From NCBI RefSeq assembly GCF_004917075.1, contig NZ_SSYB01000001.1, positions 310,001 to 374,000 of the forward strand: DNA of 64,000 nt, written 5' to 3'. The notes beneath the pieces are model-generated. The model worked only from the letters and a program-made list of their open reading frames with translations, was not told the DNA's origin and made no database searches. Within the stretch, counting starts at the first letter, position 1. The number at the start of each line of letters is the position of its first letter. This DNA comes from Geomonas edaphica. GTDB taxonomy: Bacteria > Desulfobacterota > Desulfuromonadia > Geobacterales > Geobacteraceae. The position numbers and the translations under genes were made by a program. This document shows positions 1 through 8,372 of this stretch, piece by piece.

Positions 1-926
1 AATTGAAGGTCCTTGCGCTTACTGCGTCACTGTGTGTAGCCGGATCCATTCTAAACCCTTACGGTTACCACCTACTGCTGTTCCCCATTAAGCTTACCTC
101 GTCAAAATACCTGATTGATGGGGTGTGTGAATTCATGTCACCGAACTTTCACGAGATGTATGTCAGAGGATTCGAAATATACCTGTTGGTGTTTGTAGCT
201 GCGTTGGCATGGGCAAAAAAGAAGCTGCAGGCTCAGGACGTGCTTTCCATAGTTCTCTTTCTGCACATGTCGTTGTACTCCGCACGTTACATCCCGCTCT
301 TTGCCATCGTGGCCGCACGTATTTTGGCACAAAAACTGTCTGAATCCATCGAAGAAAAGGACAACGCCTTCACACGTTTCCTTAAGGTGCGCTCGAGGAA
401 TATTTCTCGGCTGGATGCATCGGCGGTAAGGTATTTGTGGCCAGTTGCTTCGATTCTTCTTGTTGTATATGCCCTTGCCGCAGGAAGAATTGCATACGGT
501 TTTGATCCTAAAATCGAGCCGGTGGCAGCCACTGAGTTCATAAAAAGAGAGAGCATTGCAGGCAACATGTTTAACAGCGACGAGTTCGGCGACTACCTCG
601 TATACGCTGCTGCACCGGCGTACAAGGTATTCATAGACGGCCGACTGGATATGTACGGTGTCGACCACTTGAAGGAATACCATAAGGTCACCGAGTTTAA
701 GCAGGGGTGGGAAGATGTGTTGGAGAAATACCGCATAACGTGGATATTTTTTCCTGCGGATGCCCCACTGGCGCGCTACCTGTTGCTGCACAAGGATTGG
801 AAACTGATCTATGCCGACAAGGTGACGAATATATTCGTGAAGAACATCCCGCAGTACAGATACCTCATCGAACGTTACCCTGCGGTTAAACCTGCCGTTG
901 TAGACAATAACGAAGCTGAAGATTGA
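1..926 (+). CDS. Integral membrane protein, C-terminal part (5' end outside window)
   Basis: The reading frame is open from the first bases (codons begin at base 3), so the gene probably starts upstream and only about 308 residues are visible. The visible part has several hydrophobic helices (roughly residues 5-30, 55-75, 80-110 and 145-165) followed by a soluble C-terminal domain of about 140 residues with an 'FIDGRLDMYG' segment. This arrangement, multi-span membrane part then a short periplasmic domain, resembles hypothetical glycosyltransferase-like membrane proteins found in exopolysaccharide loci, but I do not recognise the family with certainty. It lies 31 bp upstream of the TonB/TolA-like gene on the same strand and may be co-transcribed with it. 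Confidence 0.7.
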   Translation, partial: LKVLALTASLCVAGSILNPYGYHLLLFPIKLTSSKYLIDGVCEFMSPNFHEMYVRGFEIYLLVFVAALAWAKKKLQAQDVLSIVLFLHMSLYSARYIPLFAIVAARILAQKLSESIEEKDNAFTRFLKVRSRNISRLDASAVRYLWPVASILLVVYALAAGRIAYGFDPKIEPVAATEFIKRESIAGNMFNSDEFGDYLVYAAAPAYKVFIDGRLDMYGVDHLKEYHKVTEFKQGWEDVLEKYRITWIFFPADAPLARYLLLHKDWKLIYADKVTNIFVKNIPQYRYLIERYPAVKPAVVDNNEAED

Positions 927-957
927 GCAGGGGGGCGCTTAGGCGCATGAGCTGATA

Positions 958-3417
958 ATGGAAAACGGTGTCAGGCTTTCAAGAAGAGTGGCGCGAGGTG
1001 ATGCATGGTGGGCGGTCCTTGGATCGGTTGCCGTGCATGCGCTGCTTTTCGCCATGGCATCGGCCAGCACCATCTATTATCCCCAGACCGGTAACACCGC
1101 CAGGTTCGACATCCTCTGGCTTTCCGCTTCGTCTATTCCATCCGAAGTACCACCTGCACCCGCTGTTAGCCCGGCGCCCCAGGCGGCCTCCTCTGATGCA
1201 GTCCTTGCAGCCGATTCATCGGAAAAAACTGACGTGGCACCTCCTGAACCGGCCGCATCTGAAACGGCGGCAGCTCCGCCGGCATCCGACCACCCTCTCT
1301 TGCAAAAGGATTCTTCTGATGCTGAGCCGGCGATGGAGGTGATGACTACGCGGGTGGTGGTGAAAAAAGTGCAGCTGCAGAAAGCGCTGCCTCCGGAGCC
1401 TAAGAAGGAAGCCGCACTGACCGGGCAATCCACCGATGATGTAGAGGACGAAGAGCAGTCTGCAGCGACGACCGAAGACGAGACTCCGGCCGTAAAAGCC
1501 GATGCAGAGCAGAAAGAAGCCGAACGCGCGGCGGCTGCGGCGGCGAAGGCCCGGGCGATAGAGGAGCAAAAGGCAGCCGAAAGGCAGCGCAAGGAACAGC
1601 AGGCGCAGGAAAGGAAAAAGGCTGCCGAGGAGCGCAAGGCCGCCGAACGTGAACGGCGGCAAAGGCTTGCCCAGGAGAAAGAGCGGGTCGCCGCGGAAAA
1701 GGCGGAAAAGGAACGCGCCGCGGCGATACTGAAAAAACGCACCGAGCAGGAACTGCTGGATAAGAGGGTGGCGGAACGGGAACGAAAAACTGCGGCGTTG
1801 GCGGAGCAGGAACGTATTACCCGGGAACGTGAACGCGTGGCGGAGGAAAAGGCTGAGCAGGAGCGCTTGGCCGCTTTAGAGAGATCCAAAAAGGCTGAAT
1901 TGGCGCGACGCGAAAGGACCAGGCGGGAACAGGAGCAACGTGTCGCGGAACGCGCTCTGCAGGAAAAGCTCGCGCGTGAGCGCGCTGAAGAAAAAGCAGC
2001 TTTGGAACGTTTAGCGGCGGCGGAAAGAAAAAGGCAGGAAGAACAGGAGTTGCAAAAACGCCTGGCCGAACAGGAGCGGAGGGCTGCGGAGCGAGAGGAA
2101 AAAGAGAGGCTATCCCGGATGCGCAAGCGGGCGGCGGCCGAACAGGTCGAGCAGGAGCGCATCGCCGCAGCACAGAAAAAGAAGATCGAAGAGCTGGCTC
2201 AACAGGAACGGTTTAGGGCGGAACAGGAGAAGAAGGCAGCACAGAAGGCGGAAGCGGAACGCCTCGCCCGCGAGCGCGAGCGGCTCGTCGCTGAGAAAGT
2301 GGAGCGGGAGCGGGTCGCCGCGCTCGAGAAAATGAAAACCGCCGAACAGGCGTTGCAGGAAAAAAAGAAGGCGGAGCAGGAGAGAAAGGCGGCAAAGAAG
2401 GCGGAAGCGGAACGTCTCGCCCATGAACGCGAACGGCTCGCCGCTGAGAGGGCGGAGCGGGAGCGTAACGCCGCTCACGAGAAGAAGAGACAGACCGAGC
2501 AGGCGCTGCAAGAAAGGAAGAGGGCGGAGCAGGAGAGAAAGGCGGCACAGAAGGCGGAAACGGAGCGTCTCGCCCATGAACGCGAGCGGCTCGCTGCTGA
2601 GAGGGCGGAGCGGGAGCGTGTCGCCGCGGCTGAGAAGAAGAGACAGATCGAGCAGGCGCTGCAAGAAAGGAAGAGGGCGGAACAGGAGAAAAAGGCGGCA
2701 CAGAAGGCTGAGGCGGATCGTCTCGCACGAGAGCGTGAGCGGCTATCTGCTGAGAAAGCCGAGCGAGAGCGGGCGGCTGCGCAAGAGCGCAGGGAGCGGG
2801 TAGCCCAGGCCAAACCTGCTCCCTCTTCCGGGCCGGCAGCTGCCATCGCGCCAAACAACGTGTCGCAGCCTGCCAAATCGGTCTCAAAGCCGGACGAAAC
2901 GGTGACGTCAAGAGCTAAGCCTGCCGAGTCGAAAGGTCTCGTGCTGCCGGTCATCTACGGTGATCTGAAGGTCGTCGTACAAGGGGAGGGGAACCTCAAA
3001 GTGACGGTGCTCTTCAGGGAATACCCGAAATCAAAGCGCAGCAGAGCGCTTACCCGTAGTGAATCGAAACGGGAGCAGAAACTCACCCCCATCGTCGTCA
3101 GGACCCCCGATCATGCCGAGGAGGCCATCGTCGAAAAGACGGCGGACGGTATTTATACCTTTATCGCGGAAGGAGACGGGGGGGCTCCCGTCAAGGCGAA
3201 CTGCCTGGTGAAGATCTACGAAAAGAGCAAGACCGCAAAGACCAGACGCCTCGGCGCCAAAGCCATCTCCGGCAAGACCGTGGTGGCGAGGGTGCTCATG
3301 CCCGAGGGGATCATATGGGAGGACGATGCCGCCTTTAGTGGGAGCATGCAGGACTCCGACGGGGTCACCAAGTTCATCTCTGACACTGGGCTGGTCTGGA
3401 AGGAGTACGTACCCTAA
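958..3417 (+). CDS. TonB/TolA-like envelope protein with giant charged coiled coil
   Basis: This 819-residue protein has one N-terminal membrane anchor (about residues 18-40, just after an Arg-rich stretch), a Pro/Ala-rich segment (60-110), then about 430 residues made almost only of Arg, Glu, Ala, Lys and Gln, predicted as one long alpha helix. A folded C-terminal domain of about 190 residues follows. TolA and TonB have the same plan: inner-membrane anchor, periplasm-spanning rod, and a terminal domain that contacts outer-membrane partners. The terminal domain is not one I recognise as classical TonB_C. The rod contains 153-bp repeats, listed separately. The gene overlaps the convergent glycosyltransferase by three bases at the stop codons. 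A mechanical or scaffolding role in polysaccharide export is inferred from context only. Confidence 0.75.
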   Translation: MENGVRLSRRVARGDAWWAVLGSVAVHALLFAMASASTIYYPQTGNTARFDILWLSASSIPSEVPPAPAVSPAPQAASSDAVLAADSSEKTDVAPPEPAASETAAAPPASDHPLLQKDSSDAEPAMEVMTTRVVVKKVQLQKALPPEPKKEAALTGQSTDDVEDEEQSAATTEDETPAVKADAEQKEAERAAAAAAKARAIEEQKAAERQRKEQQAQERKKAAEERKAAERERRQRLAQEKERVAAEKAEKERAAAILKKRTEQELLDKRVAERERKTAALAEQERITRERERVAEEKAEQERLAALERSKKAELARRERTRREQEQRVAERALQEKLARERAEEKAALERLAAAERKRQEEQELQKRLAEQERRAAEREEKERLSRMRKRAAAEQVEQERIAAAQKKKIEELAQQERFRAEQEKKAAQKAEAERLARERERLVAEKVERERVAALEKMKTAEQALQEKKKAEQERKAAKKAEAERLAHERERLAAERAERERNAAHEKKRQTEQALQERKRAEQERKAAQKAETERLAHERERLAAERAERERVAAAEKKRQIEQALQERKRAEQEKKAAQKAEADRLARERERLSAEKAERERAAAQERRERVAQAKPAPSSGPAAAIAPNNVSQPAKSVSKPDETVTSRAKPAESKGLVLPVIYGDLKVVVQGEGNLKVTVLFREYPKSKRSRALTRSESKREQKLTPIVVRTPDHAEEAIVEKTADGIYTFIAEGDGGAPVKANCLVKIYEKSKTAKTRRLGAKAISGKTVVARVLMPEGIIWEDDAAFSGSMQDSDGVTKFISDTGLVWKEYVP
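2248..2790 (+). repeat. 153-bp (51-residue) in-frame repeats in the helical rod
   Basis: Copies of a 153-bp unit begin at 2248, 2401, 2554 and 2707; the last is partial. Each encodes 51 residues of Arg/Glu/Lys/Ala-rich helix, for example a 'KAEAERLAHERER' segment that recurs at exactly 51-residue spacing. The second and third copies are the most alike at DNA level, which points to recent duplication. Rod length could therefore vary between strains by recombination. Confidence 0.85.
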
Positions 3418-4442
3418 GTATCAAGTGACGGCGCGGGGCGATCCTCTTTCAGGGCGACAGTACCCATGCAAAAACTTGCGAGAAAACAGCAGTTCTCTTC
3501 CCATATTGCGACACGTTCCCTGTGTATTCTCTCCGCTCCGGCAACGTACTCATCGTAGTGTTCGATTAGGCTTAGCACTCCGGCCCTGATCGATGCCGGC
3601 TCATTGGCCACGAACACCGCGCCGCATGGATAACTCTCCCGCAGCACGCGCCAGTCCGAGAGCACCATGGGCTTTTTCACTGATACCGCCTCGTAGGCTC
3701 CCTGCTGCATGGTGTCCTCCGTGTCCACAAGGACCATCACCGCTTGACAGGCATGCAGGAGGGCGAAATATTCGTCATCGGGCAGGAACCCTGTGAAGGT
3801 GACGTTCGGCGTACTAATTCCAATCAGCTCAGGGGCGAGGCGTTCGAAGTTTCCGGTCACCATAAAGGAGATCTCGGGAAGCTGCGCCGCGGCCGCGATT
3901 ATCTCAGCGACGGGTTCGTCGGGATCGAAAGAGCAAATGACCATGACATGGAAGCCGTCGCTTAAGTGGACAGGCCTGCAGCACGGTATGTTCATTACGA
4001 TGTCGGAGATGATGCGTGTCTTTGCCCCCCATCCGCTGTACACCTCCTGGAAAGTCTCGTTGGTGATCACCACGAGAGCCGCCTTGCGGGCGACAAGGCG
4101 GTGCAGTCCCTGGAAGAGGCGCCACCGCTCGGCCAGCGCACCGGAATGGCTGTCCATGATGAAGCGCCCCCCGAAAATCGCGCAATGCAATGCGACCGTC
4201 GCAGCCGCGAATACGGGAGGATTGGTGACCAGGATCGTCCTGGGGCGCTTACGCCAAAGTAAAAGAAGCGTCTTAAAGGTCTGCACCAGGTAGCGAAACG
4301 GGGCGTTCCAGAGTGTTCTTTTTTTCAGCGAACAGATGAAATGGCACTCCGCTCCCAGTGCCGCCGCTATGGTCTCATTTCTCTTGTCGTAGGGAAACCA
4401 CTTGAGAAAGACTGTCCCCCGTTCCGTGCCGTTAGCGTTCAT
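3414..4442 (-). CDS. Glycosyltransferase (GT4-like), exopolysaccharide
   Basis: A 342-residue protein with the two-domain GT-B look: an N-terminal acceptor half with 'LVTNPPVF' and a buried Asp-Ser-His ('MDSHSG') motif, and a C-terminal half with 'FTGFLPDDEY' and a glycine- and Lys-rich donor-binding segment ('AVSVKKPMVLSDW'). These features fit group-1-like sugar transferases acting at the inner face of the cytoplasmic membrane on a lipid-linked sugar. I place the start at 4442 rather than the more upstream ATG at 4472 because the sequence beginning MNANG is compact and the 11-base overlap with the next glycosyltransferase stop is typical of translational coupling. The donor and acceptor sugars cannot be told from sequence. 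Confidence 0.8.
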   Translation of the reverse strand: MNANGTERGTVFLKWFPYDKRNETIAAALGAECHFICSLKKRTLWNAPFRYLVQTFKTLLLLWRKRPRTILVTNPPVFAAATVALHCAIFGGRFIMDSHSGALAERWRLFQGLHRLVARKAALVVITNETFQEVYSGWGAKTRIISDIVMNIPCCRPVHLSDGFHVMVICSFDPDEPVAEIIAAAAQLPEISFMVTGNFERLAPELIGISTPNVTFTGFLPDDEYFALLHACQAVMVLVDTEDTMQQGAYEAVSVKKPMVLSDWRVLRESYPCGAVFVANEPASIRAGVLSLIEHYDEYVAGAERIHRERVAIWEENCCFLASFCMGTVALKEDRPAPSLDT

Positions 4443-5688
4443 ATGGCACCTCCGCCGCACTGCGGTCTGCACCGAAAACGTACCTGTCGAAAAGTTTCAG
4501 CAGCGGCTCAATTGTCGTCCGGTTGTCGAAATCCCGTTCGATTCGCCTGCGTCCACCTGCACCCAGGCGTTCCCGCAAAACGTCGTCAATGCAAAGGGTG
4601 CTGATCGCTGCCGCCAACTCCTCCGGGGCGTGCGGGGGAACCAGCAGACCGTGTCTGCCGTCCTCGATCAGCTCTTCTTGCGCCGTGCTTCTGGTGGTGA
4701 TGACTGGCAATCCTGTCGCCATTGCCTCCATCAGGACGTTGGGCAGGCCGTCGCGACGCCCATCGTCGGCTATGACGCAGGGAAGGACAAAGATCCAGGC
4801 CTGGTGGTAATACCCGATGAGCCCTTCCTGCGTGACGCTTCCTACCAGCCGGACCATCCCGGAAAGCCCAAGTTCCGAAATGAGCTGTTCCAGTTCATCC
4901 CGCATCGGCCCCTCGCCAACGATTACGCATTCGAAGTCTGGCAGCTTTTGCCGCAGCAAGGAGCAGGCCCTGATAAGATCAGGGAACCCTTTGGTCGGAC
5001 CTAGGCTGCCGACGCTCAGGATCCGGTTGCGCACCCTCACTTTCTCCCCGACCGGCGGGATGAATTTCCTCACGTCCAGGCCGTGGTAAACCACATGGAC
5101 CTTTTCATCACATCCCGTTTGTTCACGACAAATGAATTCTTTTGCGAAAGTGGAACATGTCGCCACGAAAGCGGCTTCCCGGAGTTTTTCAGGCAGGAGC
5201 AGGCGGTCATGCCAGATGTCGTGAGCGTGGCCGGTGAAACTGTAGGGGATGCCGGTCAGCAGGTGCACCACACGGGCAACCGAGGTGGACTGTGAGGCGT
5301 AATGCGCATGGACGTGAGTTATGCCTTCGCGCATTATGCGACGGGCTAGCACCGCTCCTTCCCCGAAATGGGTGAGACTGCGGATCCTGTCCCGGAAGTT
5401 GTTGTGCGTCCCGGTGAGCATCTTGAAAAGGGTGCCTAGGTAGGTGAGGGGGGTGCGGCAGAAGAACCATGCATGGCTTCCCAGCAGCTCGCCAGCTGGT
5501 ACCGGCAGCAGGTAGGACGTTTCCTCCCGCAGCTTGAGCGCCTCGTTGGAAACCTCAGTTTCGCCTGGCTTACGCAATGAATACAGTGCCACCGCAACGT
5601 TGCGCCTCTTAAGCTCCATGACTTCTCGATATATGAAGGTTTCCGTGAGGGATGGGAAGTAGTTGGCCAGGTAGGCGAGCCTTTTCAT
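4432..5688 (-). CDS. Glycosyltransferase family 4, exopolysaccharide
   Basis: A 418-residue GT-B enzyme of the WcaL/colanic-acid type. It begins MKRLAYLANYFPSLTETF, the usual 'FPSLTETFI' opening of this group, and has 'VGSLGPTKGFPDLI' in the middle and the donor-binding 'EAMATGLPVITTRSTAQEE' signature near residue 345, including the E-x7-E pattern of GT4. The frame stays open upstream to 5934, but that extension is Arg-rich and overlaps the deacetylase in another frame, so I take ATG 5688 as the start. It is followed with an 11-base overlap by another transferase and is downstream of the deacetylase on the same strand. It adds a sugar to a lipid-linked polysaccharide unit; specificity unknown. 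Confidence 0.88.
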   Translation of the reverse strand: MKRLAYLANYFPSLTETFIYREVMELKRRNVAVALYSLRKPGETEVSNEALKLREETSYLLPVPAGELLGSHAWFFCRTPLTYLGTLFKMLTGTHNNFRDRIRSLTHFGEGAVLARRIMREGITHVHAHYASQSTSVARVVHLLTGIPYSFTGHAHDIWHDRLLLPEKLREAAFVATCSTFAKEFICREQTGCDEKVHVVYHGLDVRKFIPPVGEKVRVRNRILSVGSLGPTKGFPDLIRACSLLRQKLPDFECVIVGEGPMRDELEQLISELGLSGMVRLVGSVTQEGLIGYYHQAWIFVLPCVIADDGRRDGLPNVLMEAMATGLPVITTRSTAQEELIEDGRHGLLVPPHAPEELAAAISTLCIDDVLRERLGAGGRRRIERDFDNRTTIEPLLKLFDRYVFGADRSAAEVPYER

Positions 5689-5747
5689 GAGGTCTCCGTC
5701 GATCTGTAGATGCGATTGCCGGCAGGCCCGTCGCCGGTTTAAGTTCG

Positions 5748-6602
5748 TCACTGCGTGGGATAGCTCTTGAGGAACCTCTGGTAAAAGGCCTGCAGCGGCG
5801 CGGTCCATGCGAAGCACCCCTCGAGCTTTGCCTGGAACAGCCGCAGGTCGTCGTCTCGGCCTACGGGCATCCTTCTCAGTGCGAACACGTCGTCTTTCGG
5901 GCTGATGTGCCCTCTCTGCATCGTGCAGCAGCAAACGTAGCCGTTGGTATTCAACGCTTCCCTCAGGTGGGCCCTGAAAGATGGCCAGTGTGGATGGCGC
6001 ATCGGAAACGAGTAGGGGAGGGCAAGCGAATGAACCGGTGCCCCGTGCTTTTCCTCGATCATTCCTTTTGAACGTTCAAGTTCCAGGCACAGCTCGTTTT
6101 TTGTGAGGTTCGGGGTGAAGGGGTGCGAATAGGTATGGGAGGCGATCTCGATCCCAGCCTTTTGCAGCTTGCTGACCTGTTGCCAATCCATCGGTTTGCC
6201 GCCGTCGCTACCAAGCCATGGAAAAGGCGTGGAGGCGCCGATATGCCCGGCCGCCAGGAAGACGGTGGCTGGCATTCTGAAGAAGTCGAGCTCTGGAAAC
6301 GCATGGGTGTAGGTATCGAGATAGCCGTCGTCGAAGGTAACGACCACGCTTTTCTCGGGCGGTTCCTCGCCAGCCTCCACCAGCGCGGCCAGCTCTCTCA
6401 CGGTCATAGGCGCATATCCCTCTTCGGTTATGTACCTCATCTGCTCCTGAAATTCGGTAAGCGTTACCGAATCGGGCTGCAAGGGGGCACTGCCGTCCTC
6501 GATGCGGTGGTAGACCAGCATGGTAGCGGCCGGGGCAAGGGGAATGTTGATCAAACTGAGAGCGTCGGACAGCAGGACGGAAATATCTTTTTCAGCTTTC
6601 AT
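5748..6602 (-). CDS. Polysaccharide deacetylase (NodB/CE4 family)
   Basis: The 284-residue protein shows the metal-dependent CE4 motifs in order: 'TFDDG' at about residue 88, carrying the catalytic base and a metal Asp, and 'SHTYSHP' at about 156, carrying the two metal-binding His. This chemistry removes N-acetyl groups from amino sugars in polysaccharides or glycolipids. It has no obvious signal peptide, so it may act on cytoplasmic lipid-linked precursors or use a non-canonical signal. It sits 3 bp from the stop of the upstream glycosyltransferase (6606) and within the same minus-strand operon, so N-acetylhexosamine-containing exopolysaccharide is the likely substrate. Confidence 0.88.
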   Translation of the reverse strand: MKAEKDISVLLSDALSLINIPLAPAATMLVYHRIEDGSAPLQPDSVTLTEFQEQMRYITEEGYAPMTVRELAALVEAGEEPPEKSVVVTFDDGYLDTYTHAFPELDFFRMPATVFLAAGHIGASTPFPWLGSDGGKPMDWQQVSKLQKAGIEIASHTYSHPFTPNLTKNELCLELERSKGMIEEKHGAPVHSLALPYSFPMRHPHWPSFRAHLREALNTNGYVCCCTMQRGHISPKDDVFALRRMPVGRDDDLRLFQAKLEGCFAWTAPLQAFYQRFLKSYPTQ

Positions 6603-6605
6603 TTC

Positions 6606-7820
6606 TTAGGCTCCGTCGGCGCCCTGGGCGGCCGGATCGATCAATCCTTTCACTATGTTGAGGTAGTTCAGCTGAATGCGGTCCCAGCTGTTGTCCTCGA
6701 CGAATTTAAGAGAGTGCCGCACCTGCCTCAGTCGCATTTCCTTGTTCCTGTAGAGATCGGTCACCGCTGCGGCAAGATCCGCGCTATTGCACGGCTCGAA
6801 GAACTTCACCATCTCGTCGGTGTAGTAGAAGCTGTGCCCGGCGGTCCTGGAGATTACGATGGGGATGCCGGAAAAGATGTAGTCGAAGGATTTGCTGCTC
6901 ACCGCCTCGTTGGAGAAGATGAGATTCTTGGTCGGTACTATTCCCAGGTCCGCATCCTTGAGTACCCTGGGAAGCTCGTAAAATGGGACCCCTTCGTGGA
7001 AGAACACGTACTCCTCGAGCTGCAGGGTCTCGCTGCGTCCTTGCAGCGCTTCCAGTAGTCTGCCTCGTTTTGCCGGGTAGATATGAAGCTTTACATGAGG
7101 GATGTGCCGCTTGATGAGCGGCATGGCGTCAAGCAGTGTGTCCACTCCGAAGTGCTCCTCGACTGAGCCGTGGTAAAAGAGGTTGAACCGCCCGTCACGC
7201 GGTTCGCGCTCGACAAACTTGAAGATCTCGTTGTCCGGCACGTTGAGCATGACCGAGCATTTCTCTGGGGTCGTCGAGCGGGAGATGAGGGCATTGCGCC
7301 AGAGATGGGTCACCGTGATCACATGGTCCGCGAAGCGTGCGGCAGCTTTCTCCATGGTCTTCAGCATGCGTACCACCGGATGACTTTCCTTGACGCCCAG
7401 TTTGCGCATAAAGAGTTCAGGGCCTATGTCGTGGATATCGAGGATGACCTTCGCTCCGAGCAGCTTTCCGATCACGGTGGTGAAGATGGCGGCGTCTGGC
7501 GGCGCAGTGAAGTGAATCAGATGGTATCTCTTGCTGAGACTCATGTAGGAAAGCAACAGGAAGGTCTTGTTGAAGAAGAAAAGGAGTCTGGCAAAGTAGG
7601 CGAAGGTGCTTTTTTCAGCACCGTATCGCGGAACTATCTTGCGCACCCTCATGCCTTCATAGATGCCGTCGACCTCCTCACTCGGATGCGCCCTAAGGCA
7701 TATGATGTCGACGTCGAATCCCCCTCTTTTGAGCGTGATCGCCTCTCGATAAAGCAACTGCGAGAAACACTGGTAGTAAACGAAGCAGGCACGCAGTTGT
7801 TTGTTTTCCGATCCTTGCAT
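6606..7820 (-). CDS. Glycosyltransferase family 4, first gene of the operon
   Basis: A 404-residue GT-B enzyme with 'LDIHDIGPELFM' in the N-terminal half, 'FNLFYHGSVEEHFGVDTLLDA' spread over the domain junction, and the donor-side 'VSSKSFDYIFSGIPIVIS' motif, as in GT4 transferases such as the WcaI/FnlC-neighbour type. The start at 7820 is preferred over 7889 because GAGGAATTG lies just upstream and the protein then starts at the natural beta strand. It heads a four-gene minus-strand unit with the deacetylase and two more transferases. It is transcribed divergently from the riboswitch-controlled secreted genes, so a shared control region lies in 7821-8112. Confidence 0.85.
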   Translation of the reverse strand: MQGSENKQLRACFVYYQCFSQLLYREAITLKRGGFDVDIICLRAHPSEEVDGIYEGMRVRKIVPRYGAEKSTFAYFARLLFFFNKTFLLLSYMSLSKRYHLIHFTAPPDAAIFTTVIGKLLGAKVILDIHDIGPELFMRKLGVKESHPVVRMLKTMEKAAARFADHVITVTHLWRNALISRSTTPEKCSVMLNVPDNEIFKFVEREPRDGRFNLFYHGSVEEHFGVDTLLDAMPLIKRHIPHVKLHIYPAKRGRLLEALQGRSETLQLEEYVFFHEGVPFYELPRVLKDADLGIVPTKNLIFSNEAVSSKSFDYIFSGIPIVISRTAGHSFYYTDEMVKFFEPCNSADLAAAVTDLYRNKEMRLRQVRHSLKFVEDNSWDRIQLNYLNIVKGLIDPAAQGADGA

Positions 7821-8112
7821 CAATTCCTCCTCCGGCCCAACAACGTCAGCCTGCAAAGGGATCTTCCAGCGCAGTGACACATAGCCCACTCGCTGATCCA
7901 GAACTGTCCAAAGATTAAAATAATTTTACCGTTGCCGAGTATATCTTGACCCCTGGCCGTGTCAAGGGAGTCCTGGAGCAGCTGCGTCCGGACGGACGGT
8001 CGGCCCGACGGTACCGGGATGGGACAAAAAGCTGCCCTTAGTGTGACGTTCGTCACCATCAGAGTGGCGGAAGTTTACTAAGCTACACCTGCAACGAACA
8101 CAAACGAATACG
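7821..8112. promoter_or_regulatory. Divergent control region with a GTGACG/CGTCAC palindrome
   Basis: This gene-free stretch separates the minus-strand glycosyltransferase operon from the riboswitch and secreted genes. It contains the inverted repeat GTGACG-tt-CGTCAC at 8043-8056, the kind of short palindrome bound by dimeric regulators. Promoter hexamers could not be fixed with confidence on either strand. The role of the palindrome as operator is inference. Confidence 0.4.
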
Positions 8113-8200
8113 CCGATAACGATAAGACTAGACCACCCGCGAGGGTGGGACGGAAAGCCTATAGGGTCTCACCGAGACAGCCGGGATGCCGAACTATCGC
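8113..8200 (+). ncRNA. GEMM-I type cyclic-dinucleotide riboswitch aptamer
   Basis: The segment matches the GEMM-I layout. P1 is formed by CGATA (8114-8118) and TATCG (8195-8199). A first helix ACCC-GCGA-GGGT has a GNRA tetraloop, followed by GGGACGGAAAGCC, which is the conserved GGGACGCAAAGCC with one change. A second helix GGGTCTC/GAGAC follows, then AGCCGGGATGCCGA, the conserved tetraloop-receptor side. Aligned to the Vibrio Vc2 aptamer, the ligand-contact position 20 is A instead of G and position 47 is A. A20 is the change reported for GEMM-Ib elements of Geobacter that prefer 3',3'-cGAMP over c-di-GMP. It precedes the secreted Fn3 protein gene by about 170 nt. Confidence 0.8.
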
Positions 8201-8372
8201 CCACAGACGATTCACGTCTGCCGCAGCAGATCAGGTTCGGTCCATCTGGAGCTTGGGAACACCCCACGCGCCGTTACGGACAACTCTTTTACCTTCAATG
8301 ACTGCGGCCGACGGCTCCGTCCCCGGCGATACGAGGTACCTCCCGGCCAAACCCAGCACCAGGGAGGTAGAA

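Noticed and set aside
1077-2954. Long antisense and alternative frames opposite the TonB/TolA-like gene (Ser/Arg- and Pro-rich, up to 361 codons)
   Set aside because: They are by-products of the repetitive Glu/Arg/Ala codons on the plus strand, have no ribosome sites, and show extreme composition.
8145-8372. Upstream extension of the Fn3 protein gene
   Set aside because: It would translate the riboswitch; GTG 8373 has a ribosome site and a signal peptide directly after it.
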